Numbered from the stretch's first letter, positions 18,610-27,939 are shown. The stretch: DNA of 64,000 bases from Ignavibacteriota bacterium (GCA_013285425.1 CP053447.1:2982001-3046000); one strand, 5' to 3'. Notes: generated from the letters alone by a model not told the origin. Translations and numbers: made by a program.

Positions 18610-20664
18610 ATGAAAAGCACAACTCTATTTCTTTTGTTCATTTTATTTGCGTCCGGTTTAAATGCACAGAAGAAACCGTTTACTATTGAAGAATTTTACA
18701 AAATCAAATCAGTCGGCAGTCCTGTTCTTTCAAACTCAGGTGAAAGAATAGCTTATTCTGTAACCGAATATGATCTGCCTGCTGCTAAAACAACAAGCAC
18801 GGTATATGTGATGAATAAAAACGGTTCTTCACTTAAAAGTATTTCCGATAAATTACCTGGTGCTTATTCACCGTTTTGGTCTGTCAGCGATGATCTTTAT
18901 CTTTTAAGTAAAGGGCAGCTTTATAAATATTCATTTGATAAAGATAATGTTGAGCAGCTAACTGATTTTTACCCCGGGATTTCAGCCCCGGTTGTTTCTA
19001 ATGATGAAAGATATGTTGCATTTACTGCGGATCTTTTTCCTGAATGCGGTGTTGAAAATGACTGCAATAAAAGATTAGATGAGTCCACCGCAAATGGTCC
19101 TGTTCAAGCATACATTGCTGATAATCTTATGTTCAGACATTGGACACAATATAAGGGAGAAAAAGAAACCTTCCTGATTTTATACGATATGGTCGAAAAG
19201 AAATATGAGATAATAACAAGCAGCGATGTTTTATCAGATACCTATATGCTTGGCGGCGGTCCTAAATATGCATTCTCACCCGATAGCAGAATATTAGCCT
19301 ATGTTTCAACACCCGAAAAAAACATTGCAGCATCAACTAATACAGATATTTATTTACTGCCAATTGGAAGCAAAGAAGCAGTTAACATCACATTTGCTAA
19401 TAATGCGTGGGATGGCACACCTGCTTTCTCACCGGATGGAAATTATATTGCTTACAGAACACAAACTACTCCGGGCTTTGAAGCTGACAGATTCAGAGTA
19501 GCAGTATATGATATAAAAGCATTGCAGACACAAACACTTACGGAAGCATTTGATTATACAACAAGTGATCTTTCGTGGTCGCAGGATTCAAAATCTATTT
19601 ATTTTACAGCAAATGTTCAGGGTTATAATCCGGTCTTTAAAGTTGATGCTGTTTCGAAAGTTGTTACTAAAGTTACAGATGATAAAGCTGTCCGCGGTTA
19701 TCAAATCAGCAAAGATCAGCAGACAGTATTTCTGAATTTTTCAAGTGTTGATAAACCCGGTGAAATATATTCATATACATTAAACAGCGGAACTTACTCT
19801 CAAATAACTTTTTACAATAAAAAAATTTCCGAAGAAGTTGATATCAGACCTGCAGAACAAATGTGGGTTGATGGTGCGGATGGAATACCTGTTCATGTAT
19901 TTATTGTTAAACCACATGGCTTTGAAGAATATAAAAAATATCCATTAATAATAAACGTACACGGTGGTCCTCAAATGCAATGGATGGATTCTTATCGTGG
20001 TGACTGGCAGATTTATCCGGGCTCAGGATATGTTGTTGCATTTCTTAATCCCCATGGCTCTACCGGATACGGAAGCAAATACACCGAAGCAATTTCAAAA
20101 GACTGGGGAGGTAAAGTATATGAAGATGTAATGAAAGTAACTGAAGCACTTGAAAAACTGCCTTATATCGACAGTGAAAAAATGGGTGCAATGGGATGGT
20201 CTTATGGCGGTTATATGATGAACTGGCTGCAGGGACATACTAAAAAATTCAAATGCCTCGCCTCTATGATGGGAGTTTATGATCTTGAATCAATGTGGGG
20301 TGCTACCGAAGAATTATGGTTTGTAAATTGGGATATCGGCGGACAGCCATGGAATTCTGATTTGTATGCTAAATATTCTCCTTCAAATTATGTTCAGAAT
20401 TTTTCTACACCTGCTTTAATAATTACAGGCGAAAAAGATTTTAGGGTGCCTTATACCCAAAGTCTCCAATACTTTACTACATTGCAATCATTAGGTATAG
20501 ACAGCAGGTTGATTGTGTTTAAGAATGACGGGCACTGGCCAAATAACATTAAATCTATGCCGCTGTATTATAATGCACATCTTGAATGGTTTCATAAATA
20601 TCTTGGAGGAGAACCTGCGCCCTATAATTCAAGCGAAATGGTAAAGAACAATATCTTTAAATAA
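18610..20664 (+). CDS. S9-family peptidase (acylaminoacyl/dipeptidyl type), exported
   Basis: 684 residues. A signal peptide (LFLLFILFASGLNAQ) is followed by a seven-bladed beta-propeller (about 30-410; repeated FSPDS..LAYVS, FSPDGNYIAYRT and LSWSQDSKSIYFTANVQG blades). An alpha/beta-hydrolase domain ends the protein. The oxyanion region is NVHGGPQMQW, the nucleophile serine is in MGWSYGGYMM (about residue 531), the acid is in TGEKDFRVP and the histidine in FKNDGHWP (about 642). The enzyme cleaves short peptides in the periplasm. AGGAAG ribosome-binding site; terminator at 20677-20706. Confidence 0.92.
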   Translation: MKSTTLFLLFILFASGLNAQKKPFTIEEFYKIKSVGSPVLSNSGERIAYSVTEYDLPAAKTTSTVYVMNKNGSSLKSISDKLPGAYSPFWSVSDDLYLLSKGQLYKYSFDKDNVEQLTDFYPGISAPVVSNDERYVAFTADLFPECGVENDCNKRLDESTANGPVQAYIADNLMFRHWTQYKGEKETFLILYDMVEKKYEIITSSDVLSDTYMLGGGPKYAFSPDSRILAYVSTPEKNIAASTNTDIYLLPIGSKEAVNITFANNAWDGTPAFSPDGNYIAYRTQTTPGFEADRFRVAVYDIKALQTQTLTEAFDYTTSDLSWSQDSKSIYFTANVQGYNPVFKVDAVSKVVTKVTDDKAVRGYQISKDQQTVFLNFSSVDKPGEIYSYTLNSGTYSQITFYNKKISEEVDIRPAEQMWVDGADGIPVHVFIVKPHGFEEYKKYPLIINVHGGPQMQWMDSYRGDWQIYPGSGYVVAFLNPHGSTGYGSKYTEAISKDWGGKVYEDVMKVTEALEKLPYIDSEKMGAMGWSYGGYMMNWLQGHTKKFKCLASMMGVYDLESMWGATEELWFVNWDIGGQPWNSDLYAKYSPSNYVQNFSTPALIITGEKDFRVPYTQSLQYFTTLQSLGIDSRLIVFKNDGHWPNNIKSMPLYYNAHLEWFHKYLGGEPAPYNSSEMVKNNIFK

Positions 20665-20676
20665 TAATCTTTCAGA

Positions 20677-20706
20677 TGCAGAGATTTGGTACAACAAATC
20701 TCTGCA
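20677..20706 (+). terminator. Strong hairpin terminator after the S9 peptidase
   Basis: TGCAGAGATTTG (20677-20688) and CAAATCTCTGCA (20695-20706) are perfect 12-base arms around a 6-base loop. The downstream T-run is broken (AATCAATTTTATAATTTT), so it may act partly as an mRNA-stabilising hairpin. Confidence 0.7.
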
Positions 20707-20757
20707 ATCAATTTTATAATTTTACAATCAAAACTTTTACACTAAACTGAAATATTT

Positions 20758-21633
20758 ATGTTCAAAAAAGCAGCTCTTCTTTCGACTGATAACCTTGAAA
20801 ATTTCTTTACATACGATAAGCTTCTGATAGAACCAATGAAAAAGTCCGGATGGCTTGCTGAAGAGATTTCCTGGCGTGATGAAGCAACTGACTGGAGTAA
20901 TTATGATGCAGTTATTGTAAGATCAACCTGGGATTATCAGCACGATTCAGAAAAGTTTCTAAAAGTTCTCCAGAAAATTAATTCTTTAACTCATCTTGAA
21001 AATGATCTTGCTCTGATGAAGTGGAACATGGATAAAAAATATCTGTACGACCTGCAGAAAAACGGAGTGAGGGTTGTTAACACGTTGTGGAAAAATAGAT
21101 TTGACCGTAATGAAGCGCTGAATTACTTTGAACAGCTTGAAACAGAAGAGATTATTATAAAACCTAATATCAGTGCCAGTGCGGATAAAACATTCAGACT
21201 TAATAAGAATTCAATAGTGTTATCTTTTGATATTCTTGAAAATACTTTTGCCGAACGTGATTATATGGTTCAGCCTTTTATTAAAAATATTGTTGAAGAA
21301 GGTGAATATTCTTTGTTCTTTTTTAACGGTAAACTTAGTCATTCAGTTCTTAAGACACCAAAGGAAAATGATTTCAGAGTCCAGGAAGAACATGGAGGCA
21401 ATATTAAACCTGTAACCCCCTCCGCCTTAATAACCGATGCTGCACAGAATGTAATTAATAAACTTTCTACTGTACCATTGTACGCTCGGGTTGATCTTGT
21501 ACGTATTCAGAAAGATCAGTTTGCCCTGATGGAACTGGAAGTGATCGAGCCTTCTTTATATTTGAATAAAGATACAGAAGCTCCGCTTAGATTTGTAAAA
21601 GCATTTGTAGAAAAGATGAATCACTCACAGTAG
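20758..21633 (+). CDS. ATP-grasp superfamily protein
   Basis: 291 residues, cytoplasmic. The N-terminal half has WSNYDAVIVRSTWDYQHD, typical of RimK/glutathione-synthetase-like ATP-grasp proteins. IIIKPNISASADKTFRL (about 130-146) supplies the ATP-binding lysine. MVQPFIKNIVEEGEYSLFFF and LYARVDLVR...FALMELEVIEPSLYL carry the metal-binding acidic residues at the end. Family members join a carboxylate to an amine or thiol using ATP. The substrate is not evident and no partner gene is adjacent. Confidence 0.8.
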   Translation: MFKKAALLSTDNLENFFTYDKLLIEPMKKSGWLAEEISWRDEATDWSNYDAVIVRSTWDYQHDSEKFLKVLQKINSLTHLENDLALMKWNMDKKYLYDLQKNGVRVVNTLWKNRFDRNEALNYFEQLETEEIIIKPNISASADKTFRLNKNSIVLSFDILENTFAERDYMVQPFIKNIVEEGEYSLFFFNGKLSHSVLKTPKENDFRVQEEHGGNIKPVTPSALITDAAQNVINKLSTVPLYARVDLVRIQKDQFALMELEVIEPSLYLNKDTEAPLRFVKAFVEKMNHSQ

Positions 21634-21722
21634 AAACTGATCACGAAATATTTAAATAATAATTTTTAATTTATACTCGTTAATAATTATTTTGAAAATA
21701 GTTTAATAATTGATTCTTCTGT

Positions 21723-22289
21723 ATGGATAAAATATCAAGATGTCTGTGGCCTTCCGGCGATCCGCTTTATATAAAATATCATGATAAAGAATGGGGTAAG
21801 CCGCTTCATAACGATAGAAAATTATTTGAATTCCTTGTGCTTGAAGGTTTTCAGGCTGGATTAAGCTGGAAAACCATTCTCTACAAACGGAAAAACTTTC
21901 GCAAGGCATTTGATAATTTTGATTTTAATAAAATTGCCAGATATGACAAAAAGAAAATTAATTCTTTGATGAAAGATTCAGGCATTATCCGTAATAAACT
22001 AAAAATTGAATCTGCGGTGCAGAATGCAAAAGCCTTTATTAAAGTAAGAAAAGAATTTGGAACATTTGACAAATACATCTGGGCATTTGTTGATGGTAAA
22101 CCGGTACGGAATAATTTCAAATCGTTAAAAGAGATACCAGCAAAAACCGAGCTTTCAGATATAATCAGTAAGGATCTGAAAAATCGTGGATTTAAATTCG
22201 TAGGATCAACAATAGTCTATGCACATATGCAGGCTACCGGAATGGTAAATGATCACTTGATCAGCTGTTTCAGATACAACCAACTTTGA
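21723..22289 (+). CDS. tag: DNA-3-methyladenine glycosylase I
   Basis: 188 residues, the family's normal length. RCLWPSGDPLYIKYHDKEWG at residues 6-25 is the Tag N-terminal signature. The catalytic-site region LEGFQAGLSWKTILYKR and the later DGKPVRNNF and KFVGSTIVYAHMQATGMVNDH segments, with the C-terminal histidine for the zinc-binding snap, are all present. It removes 3-methyladenine from alkylated DNA in base-excision repair. The zinc ligands Cys (about 7), His (about 20), His and Cys near the end are in place. Monocistronic. Confidence 0.93.
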   Translation: MDKISRCLWPSGDPLYIKYHDKEWGKPLHNDRKLFEFLVLEGFQAGLSWKTILYKRKNFRKAFDNFDFNKIARYDKKKINSLMKDSGIIRNKLKIESAVQNAKAFIKVRKEFGTFDKYIWAFVDGKPVRNNFKSLKEIPAKTELSDIISKDLKNRGFKFVGSTIVYAHMQATGMVNDHLISCFRYNQL

Positions 22290-22537
22290 TGACGTTATGA
22301 TGAAAACCCATAGAAAAGTTATTGGTATTACTTTAATAAATCATTTTACAATTCTTTAATTTGTCAATTTAATATATTAAAGCTGCAGGGTGCTTAAAAA
22401 TAAAAATTACTAATCGGCTTTCAATATCTAAAAAAAGTTCGTATGCTTTTCTGAAATAATTTTACTGATTATGAAAGCGGTTCAATTAGTAATTGTTAAA
22501 CAATTGTTAACCAAATAAAATCTTAAAGGAGTTACAG

Positions 22538-23317
22538 GTGTTTTTTACTTATGCCGGTGTTTTTTTTATAGGAATCGTAGTTGGATTTCTCGGTGGTCTA
22601 TTCGGTAAGGGGGGCAGTGCAGTTGCAACTCCAATGTTAAGTCTGATTGGAATCCCGGGATTTATAGCAGTTGCAGCACCGCTACCAGCAACAATACCAG
22701 GAACATTAATTGCGTCAGCAGAATATTGGAAATCCAATCTGTTGGATAGAGAAATTGTTTTGTGGAGTATTCTGATAGGTGTACCTGCAACCATAGTAGG
22801 TTCTTTTCTAACAGAATATACCGGCGCATTACCTCTGTTGATAATTACCGGCTTATTAGTTCTCGGTTTTGGTATAAGCTTCTTATTATTTCCAAAAGAA
22901 AAATCCTTTAATCCCAAAGAAGATAAATCATTAAATGCTAATCACGGGTTTTACTGGTACATCAGATTAATTCTGATCGCGCTTTTTATCGGATTAATCT
23001 CCGGTTTATTAGCTAACTCGGGCGGATTTTTATTAGCACCAAGTTATGCTCGCATATTGAATATGCCGATTAAAAAAGCATTCGCCTGCTCACTTGCGGT
23101 TTCAGCTTTTCTAGCTTTACCCGGAACAATAGTTCATGCTTATTTAGATCATATTGATTGGGTTGTTACTGTAATTCTTGCTCTCGGTTCTGTACCATTT
23201 TCTATGTTGGGTGCTAAAGTAGCTATCAGATCTAAATCCAGCTTCTTGGAAAAAGTATATGGTTTAATACTGACTTTTCTTGGAGTATTTTTTCTTATAA
23301 AACTTATGGTTAATTAA
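22538..23317 (+). CDS. TauE/SafE-family sulfite exporter-like permease
   Basis: 259 residues from a GTG start with AAAGGAG about eight bases upstream; no in-frame ATG fits better. About eight membrane helices in two related halves. The repeat GIVVGFLGGLFGKGGSAVATPML (first half, about 10-32) and LIGLISGLLANSGGFLLAPS (second half) is the TauE signature. These permeases export sulfite, sulfoacetate or related organic anions; the substrate is not determined by sequence. It is convergent with the EamA transporter, with 39 bases between the stops. Confidence 0.87.
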   Translation: MFFTYAGVFFIGIVVGFLGGLFGKGGSAVATPMLSLIGIPGFIAVAAPLPATIPGTLIASAEYWKSNLLDREIVLWSILIGVPATIVGSFLTEYTGALPLLIITGLLVLGFGISFLLFPKEKSFNPKEDKSLNANHGFYWYIRLILIALFIGLISGLLANSGGFLLAPSYARILNMPIKKAFACSLAVSAFLALPGTIVHAYLDHIDWVVTVILALGSVPFSMLGAKVAIRSKSSFLEKVYGLILTFLGVFFLIKLMVN

Positions 23318-23356
23318 CTGATAAGGAATCAAAGACAACAGCATTAAAATCTGAAT

Positions 23357-24301
23357 TTATTTTTCGTGATTTAATCTTGGAGTAATATTTATTCCGCTTA
23401 CTTTAAGAATGCTGATTATTAAAACACCAGTGCCAATCCATTGAACCGGCGAAAGGATATTATCATGAACAAAATAATCAAGCACAACGGCAGTTAATGG
23501 AAATGCCAGCTCACAGATAGAGGCAACTGAGGCAGAAATTCTTTTCAGTCCGTAATAATAAAGAAATATTGCTGATCCGCCGGTCGTAAAAGCAATAATC
23601 AAAAAGATAACTGTTTGCTTTGCAGTAATATCTTTAATATTTGAAATATCACCGGTTGAAGCTGCAATTACCAGCATTATAATAGCGGCAAACAAAAACC
23701 TGAGATATGTACCCATCTCATAATTAACATTTCTTAAAGCTCTTTTACTAAGCACGGTTGAAGAGCTAAAACTAAAAGCCGCTAACAAAGCAAATAAAGC
23801 CGCTATAGTTGTTTTATCTCCGGTTGAAAAATTTGGAGATGACAAACCGAAAGTCATAAAATATGCACCAACTATTGCCAGGCTTGCCCAAAGAAAAAAT
23901 TCTTTTGGCAGTTTTTCTTTTAATAACAAGGTTGCAAGTGAAATTGCAAAAACCGGTTGAAGTTTTTGAAGTAGTATTACAATAGAAAGATTAACAAAGT
24001 TTACATAGAAAAGCGCCTTGGTAATTGCCATAGTTCCTATTGCCCCGCCGAAAAGTGCTACTCCCACAAATGCAATCCAATCTTTTAATGTTAAAGATTT
24101 CAAAGGTGAAATTCTTTTTATCAAAAAAGGTGTTAATAATACTGCTACAATAGCACTCTCGACAAAAACAACCAATGGAACGGGCAAAGAATAAAGTGAT
24201 GGACGTAAAACTATTCCATCTACTCCCCAGAGCGAAGCTGCTATTATAATCGCTGCAGATGAAAGAAACTTTGTTTCAGAATTTTTAAAATTATTTTTCA
24301 A
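23357..24301 (-). CDS. EamA/DMT-family transporter
   Basis: 314 residues with ten hydrophobic helices in two EamA repeats. Characteristic segments are IIIAASLWGVDGIVLRPSLY (helix 1), GAIGTMAITKALFYVNFVNL, LQKLQPVFAISLATLLLKEK at the end of the first repeat, and SASVASICELAFPLTAVVLDYF in the second. The family moves amino acids, nucleotide sugars or other small metabolites across the inner membrane. No substrate clue comes from the neighbours. Confidence 0.9.
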   Translation of the reverse strand: MKNNFKNSETKFLSSAAIIIAASLWGVDGIVLRPSLYSLPVPLVVFVESAIVAVLLTPFLIKRISPLKSLTLKDWIAFVGVALFGGAIGTMAITKALFYVNFVNLSIVILLQKLQPVFAISLATLLLKEKLPKEFFLWASLAIVGAYFMTFGLSSPNFSTGDKTTIAALFALLAAFSFSSSTVLSKRALRNVNYEMGTYLRFLFAAIIMLVIAASTGDISNIKDITAKQTVIFLIIAFTTGGSAIFLYYYGLKRISASVASICELAFPLTAVVLDYFVHDNILSPVQWIGTGVLIISILKVSGINITPRLNHEK

Positions 24302-24788
24302 AAAAGTTAATCAGTTTTTTGGTGTAAAGAATATAACTGGGAAAAAACATTATCGATGTGTTCACAAGCATTAATAAATCAGGTATAAGAATTATTCCAT
24401 AACCCTGCAAAAATGCAGACGCTTTTTTCTGGCGGAGAACATCATTTATATTGCCGGTTTTTTACGTTGATTGTCTGAGGAATAAAAATAATTGTGAAAA
24501 ATATCCACAATTTTCTCAGGTTCAAGTCCCATAATTATTTTGATTTTCGCGTTAAAAATACTCAAAAAAATCAAAACTTTATCCTTTCAAAAATAGTTTT
24601 GGTAATATCATTAAGCTGTAAAATTTACCAACTAACTAAACATAGCGTGTTTTTTTCCCTTTTCTGCTTGAAATTCTTCAATTAAAACCAACTGCTAAGT
24701 GGAATAATAATTGCAACGCAAGAACAAAAATTACATTATAATAAGAGCATTCAGAAAAAACATTAACTTTATAAATTGAGGTAGCTGC
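24302..24788. other. 487-base gap upstream of an unknown gene
   Basis: AT-rich DNA between divergent genes, so it should hold both promoters. No convincing small gene, RNA or repeat was seen. A GAGGTAG ribosome-binding site near the end serves the GTG at 24789. Confidence 0.4.
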
Positions 24789-25937
24789 GTGGAAGATCAA
24801 TTAACAAAGGATTTAGTAAAATCCAAACTAACAGATGAATTTGAAGCCGAATTTGAAAAAACATTAGCAAAACCAATTTCACCACCAGATCTGCCAAACT
24901 GGAATAATGCAGATACCTCTTTGCAGAATAAAATCCAGTTTGTTTTAAAAAGACTCAGTCTTGCCAAATCTCTTCAGGATGATGAGGTTTTCAAGTGGAT
25001 AAATGCTTCAAACGAATCTTATGAGTTATCAGCATTAAGAACATATTTGCTATTAAGCTGTGTAAACATGCTGGGTGAAGTAAGCAGGACAGATAATCCA
25101 ATTTCATTTTTAGCATGGCTTGATACATCAAACTCAGTTACAACCCGAAGTATCAGAGAAGAATCTATTAGCAAAGCAATCGGCTCCGTTGGTATAATTG
25201 ACGATCAGAAAAAAGCAGTAAAGTTTATTAAATCTGTTTTTGCTCAATACAAATTAACAAACTCTGTAGATTCCAATTATTTTTCATTCTTTACTGATGC
25301 ATTGGATTCAGAAACACAAAGTTGGATATCATCAAATTGCTGGATATACCAGGATAATCCTCTGGAAAAATGGGCTAACCTGCAAAATGTAAAAGAAGGT
25401 TATAACAATCTTACATCAGCAGAGAATAAAAGATTAACTAATTCCCGCAAAAGATGGGATGCTCTGGATTCAAATCAGAGATTGTTTGAAGTATCTCAGT
25501 TCCTTGAATTCTTTTTCAATCAATACAATTTGTGTCAGGTCAATCCTCCTGTTAAAATGGATAAAGACCCTGTTGCAAAAGTATGGAGAGATATTGATCA
25601 GGCAGTAGGTGAATATAAAGTTAATTATTTGTCAAACTCTTTATTCAATCATCTTGGAGCTGACGGACAAAAATTTAAATTCAATGAAGTAAGATGTGTA
25701 TTCAAAGAAGAAGAATTGATTGTATTTGAAGGTGATGTTAGAGAAAAAGACAGAGAGCTTTGGTTAAAACGACTTTCCGAGTGGTTAAAAACAAAAATAG
25801 AATCTGAAAATGCAATTGGTGAAACAATCTTTTTAAGCGCTAAAAATCAGGCTTTGGTACTATCCGGCGACAATTTGTTAACTCTGCTGGAAAAATGGAT
25901 TGACAAAGGGGTTAAGAATATACTTAATAAAAAATAG
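24789..25937 (+). CDS. Unknown 382-residue cytoplasmic protein
   Basis: GTG start with a GAGGTAG site. No signal peptide, membrane segment or cysteine-rich motif. The protein is polar and mainly helical, with an acidic/lysine-rich beginning (DELxxEFEKTLAKPISPPDLP). A helical core with repeated aromatic residues (WINASNESYELSALRTYLLL, FLAWLDTSNS) follows, and a more beta-rich C-terminal part (FNEVRCVFKEEELIVFEGDV, then a LxKRLSEWLKTKI helix). I recognise no family. It has its own perfect terminator. Codon use and AT content match neighbours, so transfer is not suggested. Confidence 0.6.
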   Translation: MEDQLTKDLVKSKLTDEFEAEFEKTLAKPISPPDLPNWNNADTSLQNKIQFVLKRLSLAKSLQDDEVFKWINASNESYELSALRTYLLLSCVNMLGEVSRTDNPISFLAWLDTSNSVTTRSIREESISKAIGSVGIIDDQKKAVKFIKSVFAQYKLTNSVDSNYFSFFTDALDSETQSWISSNCWIYQDNPLEKWANLQNVKEGYNNLTSAENKRLTNSRKRWDALDSNQRLFEVSQFLEFFFNQYNLCQVNPPVKMDKDPVAKVWRDIDQAVGEYKVNYLSNSLFNHLGADGQKFKFNEVRCVFKEEELIVFEGDVREKDRELWLKRLSEWLKTKIESENAIGETIFLSAKNQALVLSGDNLLTLLEKWIDKGVKNILNKK

Positions 25938-25954
25938 CAGTAACAATTTCATTT

Positions 25955-25985
25955 AAAACCATGGTTCGACCATGGTTTTTTTATT
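25955..25985 (+). terminator. Perfect rho-independent terminator
   Basis: AAAACCATGGT (25955-25965) and ACCATGGTTTT (25969-25979) form a perfect 11-base stem with a 3-base loop, followed by more T. The A-run on the left lets it also work for minus-strand transcripts, including the putative small gene at 26003. Confidence 0.88.
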
Positions 25986-26002
25986 TTAAATACTTCAATG
26001 AT

Positions 26003-26176
26003 TCAGGATTCTGCCAGCCTGATAGCTAATCTTTTTGCTGAAATAAATTGAGAGCTAAGTATTGTGGCAGAGGATTTGGGTATGTGAACATTTATCGAAG
26101 TATTTTCTTTACTAAAATCAAAACTAAGTTGATTTGGATCTGATTGTCGTTGTTTCTGATTTCTTTTCTTTTTCAT
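26003..26176 (-). CDS. Putative 57-residue basic protein
   Basis: ATG at 26176, TGA at 26003. The product starts MKKKRNQKQRQSDPNQLSFD and continues with SKENTSINVHIPKSSATILS and a helical end AKRLAIRLAES. Composition is protein-like and the frame is clean, but no clear ribosome-binding site precedes it. The shared bidirectional terminator lies 20 bases past its stop. Function unknown. It may be a chance frame. Confidence 0.35.
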   Translation of the reverse strand: MKKKRNQKQRQSDPNQLSFDFSKENTSINVHIPKSSATILSSQFISAKRLAIRLAES

Positions 26177-26384
26177 AAACAAAAAGTTGGAGAGAATTTT
26201 TTCTAATAAAAAATTTACTGTTGCAAAGTAAAAAGATTTATCTATAAAAAGAAGAATTAAAAAAAATATTTGAAATAATTTTTATCTGTAAAAAATATTT
26301 TGTCCGTTTTTGAAAAAAACGTTTTACCATCAACAAAAATTTTTATTAAACAGCTAATAGCGATACAATAATCTGATTCAGAGT

Positions 26385-26750
26385 TTATTCCGGATCAAAT
26401 GTAACTTCTTTTAAGTAATGAGACGGATCCATATGTCTCAGCATCACAACTTTTGTTTTAAACTCTTTAATTTCTCCCGGTTCCAGTTTACCGATAGTTA
26501 CATCTGATGATTGAGCATCAATCATATAAGTAATTACAACATTGTTAAGAGTTTTGTCGCTTATGTTTTTAATTCTTCCCTCATAATGTGCAAAATCTCT
26601 TGGATTTATTGCCGGTCCCTCTATACTAACCGACTCTCTTTGTTTGTTGTATGATGCATTTATTTCATAGTATATTTTTTCAGCAAAGAAATAATCATAA
26701 GCAAAATAACCGGCTGCAACCAATACAAGAAAAATCAGGAATTTTTTCAT
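26385..26750 (-). CDS. Small membrane-anchored protein with an FxLYD-like domain
   Basis: 121 residues. Residues 1-20 are a signal anchor (KKFLIFLVLVAAGYFAYDYF). The rest is one beta-sandwich-like domain: YEGRIKNISDKTLNNVVITY followed by IGKLEPGEIKEFKTKVV. That is the pattern of FxLYD / 'conserved intrinsically interacting' domains found in extracytoplasmic small proteins. No enzymatic motif. AGGAGAT ribosome-binding site. Probably attached to the inner membrane facing the periplasm. Confidence 0.65.
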   Translation of the reverse strand: MKKFLIFLVLVAAGYFAYDYFFAEKIYYEINASYNKQRESVSIEGPAINPRDFAHYEGRIKNISDKTLNNVVITYMIDAQSSDVTIGKLEPGEIKEFKTKVVMLRHMDPSHYLKEVTFDPE

Positions 26751-27237
26751 TTAATCTCCTATTACTATTATTAAGAAGTACTCACTTAATTAAAAATGAA
26801 CTTAATACACACATTCAATCAAAGGATTGAACTTTCAGACTTTTTACAAAAAGTAAACCAAAACTATTTGTCTGATTATTCACTACTATTAGAAAAACTG
26901 CGTATTTTTTACTGTTTTTTACAGTTTAAAATTCCTCTTTTTTACCAAATGATTAAAACAACTTGGTTTGAGAAAGAGAAGTTCGGACAAGGAAGTAAAA
27001 AGAAATTGTAAAAGGAATAGGCTCTGATATAGACTGATTGATCCTTTAAATAAAGTCTTTTACTCAAAATGTGGCAGGAGGATATTTCTGAATCATATCG
27101 GTTCAGTTGGAAGTGGCTAATAATGAGCAATAGTTTGTATTAATGAATTAAATTGTTTGAATACTTGAAAATTACTCAATTAATAACTCTGGCCTTTTAT
27201 TTGTGATTGAGATATCAAAACTAAAAAGGAAATCATT
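26751..27237. other. 487-base gap, no gene supported
   Basis: Divergent region between a minus-strand membrane protein and a plus-strand STAS protein. A 71-codon frame at 26796-27011 and shorter ones lack ribosome-binding sites. No RNA or repeat recognised. Confidence 0.4.
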
Positions 27238-27624
27238 GTGGTTCACGAAATGACAGAAGTTAAAAAAAATTTTCTATATGGCTTTGAGGATTATACCAAG
27301 GAAGTTATTAATGATGTGCTTATTGAAAAGGTTAACTTTTCAAGGGCAACTTTTAAGGAAGCCCAAGAGTTTAAAGATAGATTAGTTTATGATATACTTA
27401 CAAATAATCTAAAGATCATTATTGATTTAAGTACCTGTGAGTATATTGATTCAACCTTTTTAGGCGCTCTTGTTGTAATACTCAAAAAAATGGCAGAACG
27501 GGGCGGAGAGATTAAATATATTATTCCCCAGCCTTCAGCTTTATATTTATTTAAAATTACAGGGCTATACGGCGTCCTTAATCTTTATCGGAATAAAGAA
27601 GAAGCTTTAGAAAGTTTTGCTTAA
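27238..27624 (+). CDS. STAS-domain anti-sigma-factor antagonist
   Basis: 128 residues. GTG at 27238 has AAAAGGAAA ten bases upstream; ATG at 27250 is an alternative. Residues about 18-120 form one STAS domain. DLSTCEYIDSTFLGALVVIL (about 65-84) contains the D-S/T pair whose serine is phosphorylated in SpoIIAA-type antagonists, and a helix-rich end follows (LFKITGLYGVLNLY). Such proteins bind anti-sigma kinases in partner-switching circuits. No RsbW kinase or RsbU phosphatase is next to it. Confidence 0.85.
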   Translation: MVHEMTEVKKNFLYGFEDYTKEVINDVLIEKVNFSRATFKEAQEFKDRLVYDILTNNLKIIIDLSTCEYIDSTFLGALVVILKKMAERGGEIKYIIPQPSALYLFKITGLYGVLNLYRNKEEALESFA

Positions 27625-27662
27625 CAGAAAATGTATTTCATTCTTTTGAGTTCAGTGATATA

Positions 27663-27773
27663 ATGGAAATAATAATCCTATTAATTGTGTTTGCTGTTGT
27701 TATTACCTTTTATTATTTGCGCTGGAGAAGAACAGTGATTAAAGAGAAAAAAGAAATAAATAAGTTATTCTGA
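27663..27773 (+). CDS. 36-residue single-helix membrane peptide
   Basis: ATG at 27663, TGA at 27771. The first 20 residues are almost all hydrophobic (MEIIILLIVFAVVITFYYLR), then a strongly basic tail ends in KEINKLF. The ribosome-binding site is weak. It lies 38 bases after the STAS gene and before a strong terminator, so it would be the second cistron of that transcript. The type resembles small inner-membrane peptides; function unknown. Confidence 0.45.
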   Translation: MEIIILLIVFAVVITFYYLRWRRTVIKEKKEINKLF

Positions 27774-27800
27774 GATTGATTAAAAAGTTTTATTTAATGC

Positions 27801-27828
27801 GACCGCTTTAATTGCGGTCTTTTTTTTG
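27801..27828 (+). terminator. Rho-independent terminator after the STAS unit
   Basis: GACCGC (27801-27806) pairs with GCGGTC (27814-27819) around TTTAATT and is followed by eight T. It supports the STAS gene and the small peptide being one transcript. Confidence 0.88.
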
Positions 27829-27931
27829 GCTAATTCTTAATATCAAAATAAATCCTACCCCCTGTTTTGAATAAATCAGAAAATTTTCAGCTATTATTAT
27901 TTTTTTATATACGAATATTTATATAAATCTT

Positions 27932-27939
27932 TATTTTTG
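27932..27939 (+). promoter_or_regulatory. Putative -7 element for the DUF1846 gene
   Basis: TATTTTTG matches TAnnTTTG and lies 52 bases before the ATG at 27992. No convincing -33 TTG was found, so this is a motif match only. Confidence 0.35.

Noticed and set aside
24494-24685. 63-codon open frame upstream of the unknown 382-residue gene
   Set aside because: No ribosome-binding site and biased AT-driven composition; lies in the promoter region.
26796-27011. 71-codon open frame before the STAS gene
   Set aside because: No ribosome-binding site; overlapping frames on the other strand are equally open.
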